DNA from: Deltaproteobacteria bacterium
GTDB lineage: Bacteria; Desulfobacterota; Binatia; UBA9968; CAXXLF01
Length of the DNA stretch: 6,964 nucleotides
NCBI GenBank assembly: GCA_022571535.1
Contig: JACZXR010000117.1
Span: forward strand, 1-6,964
Direction of reading: 5' to 3'
Of the stretch, positions 5,851 to 6,964 are shown in pieces (position 1 is the first letter of the stretch; every line of letters starts with the position of its first letter). The translations under genes and the position numbers were made by a program. Under the pieces are notes generated by a model. The model had not been told where the DNA came from, did not search any database, and worked only from the letters and a program-made list of their open reading frames with translations.

Positions 5851-6948
5851 TACCTTTGATTTGGCTACAGGTAAAGGGCTGACTGTAGCTAAAACTGTAG
5901 CTAAATGGGCCTCTGATAGCTTCTGGGCTGCTTCTTTCAGGTCTCCATCACTGACTATGTGGTAACGATCAAACACGCTTCTGGTTTTATGCCCGGTAAT
6001 CTGCATGGCAACCCTTTCGGGTATTCCAGCCCGGACCATATTCCTAACAGCAGTCCTTCTAAAGTCATGTGGAATTTTACCAGACAGACCCGCTTCCCAA
6101 CAAGCTTTATGCCATGCCTTGTAGTAGTTGCAGATTGGCTCCCCTTCGTTGTGAAATATTAGGGGAATAATTTGATCGGTCTGCCGCTGGAGGGATAGGG
6201 TTTTCTCCCGTTGTCTTTCCAGAACGGTTCTAAGCTCCGGAGTCATGTAGATCACGCGCCCATCTTTATTCTTTGTAGTCCCCGGCTCTAGGCGTACCGT
6301 CCCGGCCTTAAAGTCAACATTGGACCATGTCAGCGTTACGACTTCATCCCGTACACGCCACCCGATGAGATAGGCAAACATCATCGGGCCTTGCAAATAA
6401 CCTGGCAGCTTTGAATACACACCCTGAAAATCAGCCCATTCAAAGAAGCCTTGCCTGACATTGTTTTCCGCCAGCATTTCAATGTGCGGCTTACGGATGA
6501 TATTCCCATTTTCCAGAGCAATGTTGAACATCCGCTTCAATGCAGCCAGCTCCCTATTAATGGAACCATTTGCAAGGCCATCCCCCTGCCTGATCGCCTT
6601 ATAGCTTGATATGTCCCCTGGCTCTATGGACTTCGCTTTACGCCCCCCAAAATAACGCCCAAGAGCCTTCACGCTTCGCTCAGCATCCTTTAGGCTCTTT
6701 TTGCCGTTGATTCGGTAGTCATCAAGCATACCCTTTGCCATCTCTTCAAACGTCACCCTGTCAGCTTTTGGGCCAACAAATCGACCCTCGGCAATCTGCC
6801 CCAGCCTCTCTTGCAGTCTCCTCCTGGCCTCTCCCCTATCCCTCGTCTGGGCAGACTCACAGAGGTGCTCCCCCTCCGCGTAATACGACAGCCACCAGAG
6901 CTTCCCCCGCTTGTAAATACTCCCAGATCCATGTCTACGCTTCGGCAT
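5842..6948 (-). CDS. Tyrosine-type site-specific recombinase (phage/ICE integrase)
   Basis: A full-length 368-residue integrase. The N-terminus has an AP2-like basic start (GSGSIYKRGKLWWLSYYAEG, 7-26). A core-binding SAM-like domain spans about 64-155 (VTFEEMAKGMLDDY; INRELAALKRMFNIALENG). The catalytic domain follows, with R198 in LIGWRVRDEV, lysine(s) in TTKNKDGR (224-231), the HDFR box (H294, R297), H320 in ITGHKTRSVF, and nucleophile Y329 in DRYHI. All residues needed for catalysis are present, so it should be active. The start is fixed by AAGGAGGAG at the right edge of the window, 7 bases before the ATG. It ends 13 bp from the 5' end of tRNA-Thr, the presumed attachment site. The rest of the element would lie beyond position 6964. 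Its C-terminal LATVLATV comes from a 12-bp tandem repeat. Confidence 0.93.
   Translation of the reverse strand: MPKRRHGSGSIYKRGKLWWLSYYAEGEHLCESAQTRDRGEARRRLQERLGQIAEGRFVGPKADRVTFEEMAKGMLDDYRINGKKSLKDAERSVKALGRYFGGRKAKSIEPGDISSYKAIRQGDGLANGSINRELAALKRMFNIALENGNIIRKPHIEMLAENNVRQGFFEWADFQGVYSKLPGYLQGPMMFAYLIGWRVRDEVVTLTWSNVDFKAGTVRLEPGTTKNKDGRVIYMTPELRTVLERQREKTLSLQRQTDQIIPLIFHNEGEPICNYYKAWHKACWEAGLSGKIPHDFRRTAVRNMVRAGIPERVAMQITGHKTRSVFDRYHIVSDGDLKEAAQKLSEAHLATVLATVSPLPVAKSKVSP
5864..5905. repeat. Tandem and inverted CTGTAGC repeats in the integrase tail
   Basis: ACTGTAGCTAAA occurs twice without a gap (5882-5893, 5894-5905). An inverted copy of its core, GCTACAG, lies at 5864-5870, giving three CTGTAGC sites within 42 bp. 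They are 36 to 77 bp from the tRNA 5' end. The spacing and position suit arm-type integrase binding sites beside an attachment site; a simple slippage duplication is the other explanation. Confidence 0.45.
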
Positions 6949-6964
6949 AACTATACTCCTCCTT

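Overview
The window looks like bacterial chromosome from an organism with moderate GC content (judged by eye) and consensus Shine-Dalgarno sites. It carries an oxygen/peroxide-defence cluster typical of anaerobes and microaerophiles: rubrerythrin, a GlpC/HdrD-type Fe-S protein, a DUF3501 protein and a PerR-type Fur regulator. The mix of gene families would suit Methylomirabilota (NC10), Nitrospirota or the former Deltaproteobacteria. That placement is only an impression from gene content.

Layout. (1) Positions 1-960: a secreted or lipid-facing DUF1566 (Lcl-type) protein on the minus strand. It has its own rho-independent terminator and a probable sigma70 promoter. Two 34-bp palindromes in direct orientation bracket it. 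On the minus strand each palindrome begins with GTAG, the hallmark of REP elements. (2) Positions 1056-2453: a metallo-beta-lactamase-fold gene split by one in-frame TAA. The reading frame continues without a shift for another 131 codons. (3) Positions 2436-5357: the rubrerythrin / Fe-S protein / DUF3501 / PerR cluster. The last three genes overlap and are surely translated together. A 150-bp gap with an inverted repeat separates rubrerythrin from them. (4) Positions 5405-5707: the orphan C-terminal DnaA-like domain of a REP-associated tyrosine transposase (RAYT). (5) Positions 5753-6948: tRNA-Thr(CGT), with a full-length tyrosine recombinase gene ending only 13 bp from its 5' end. This marks the edge of an integrated element that runs beyond the right end of the window.

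How the genes may work together. PerR, which keeps all five peroxide-sensing metal ligands, probably controls the cluster. Rubrerythrin, which here lacks a rubredoxin domain, would reduce H2O2 and needs an external electron donor. The co-transcribed Fe-S protein is the obvious candidate, and the DUF3501 protein is an uncharacterised partner. The REP-like hairpins and the RAYT fragment are the two halves of a known domestication system and may be related. The integrase/tRNA pair is a separate mobile-element boundary, unusual because the integrase lies on the 5' side of the tRNA.
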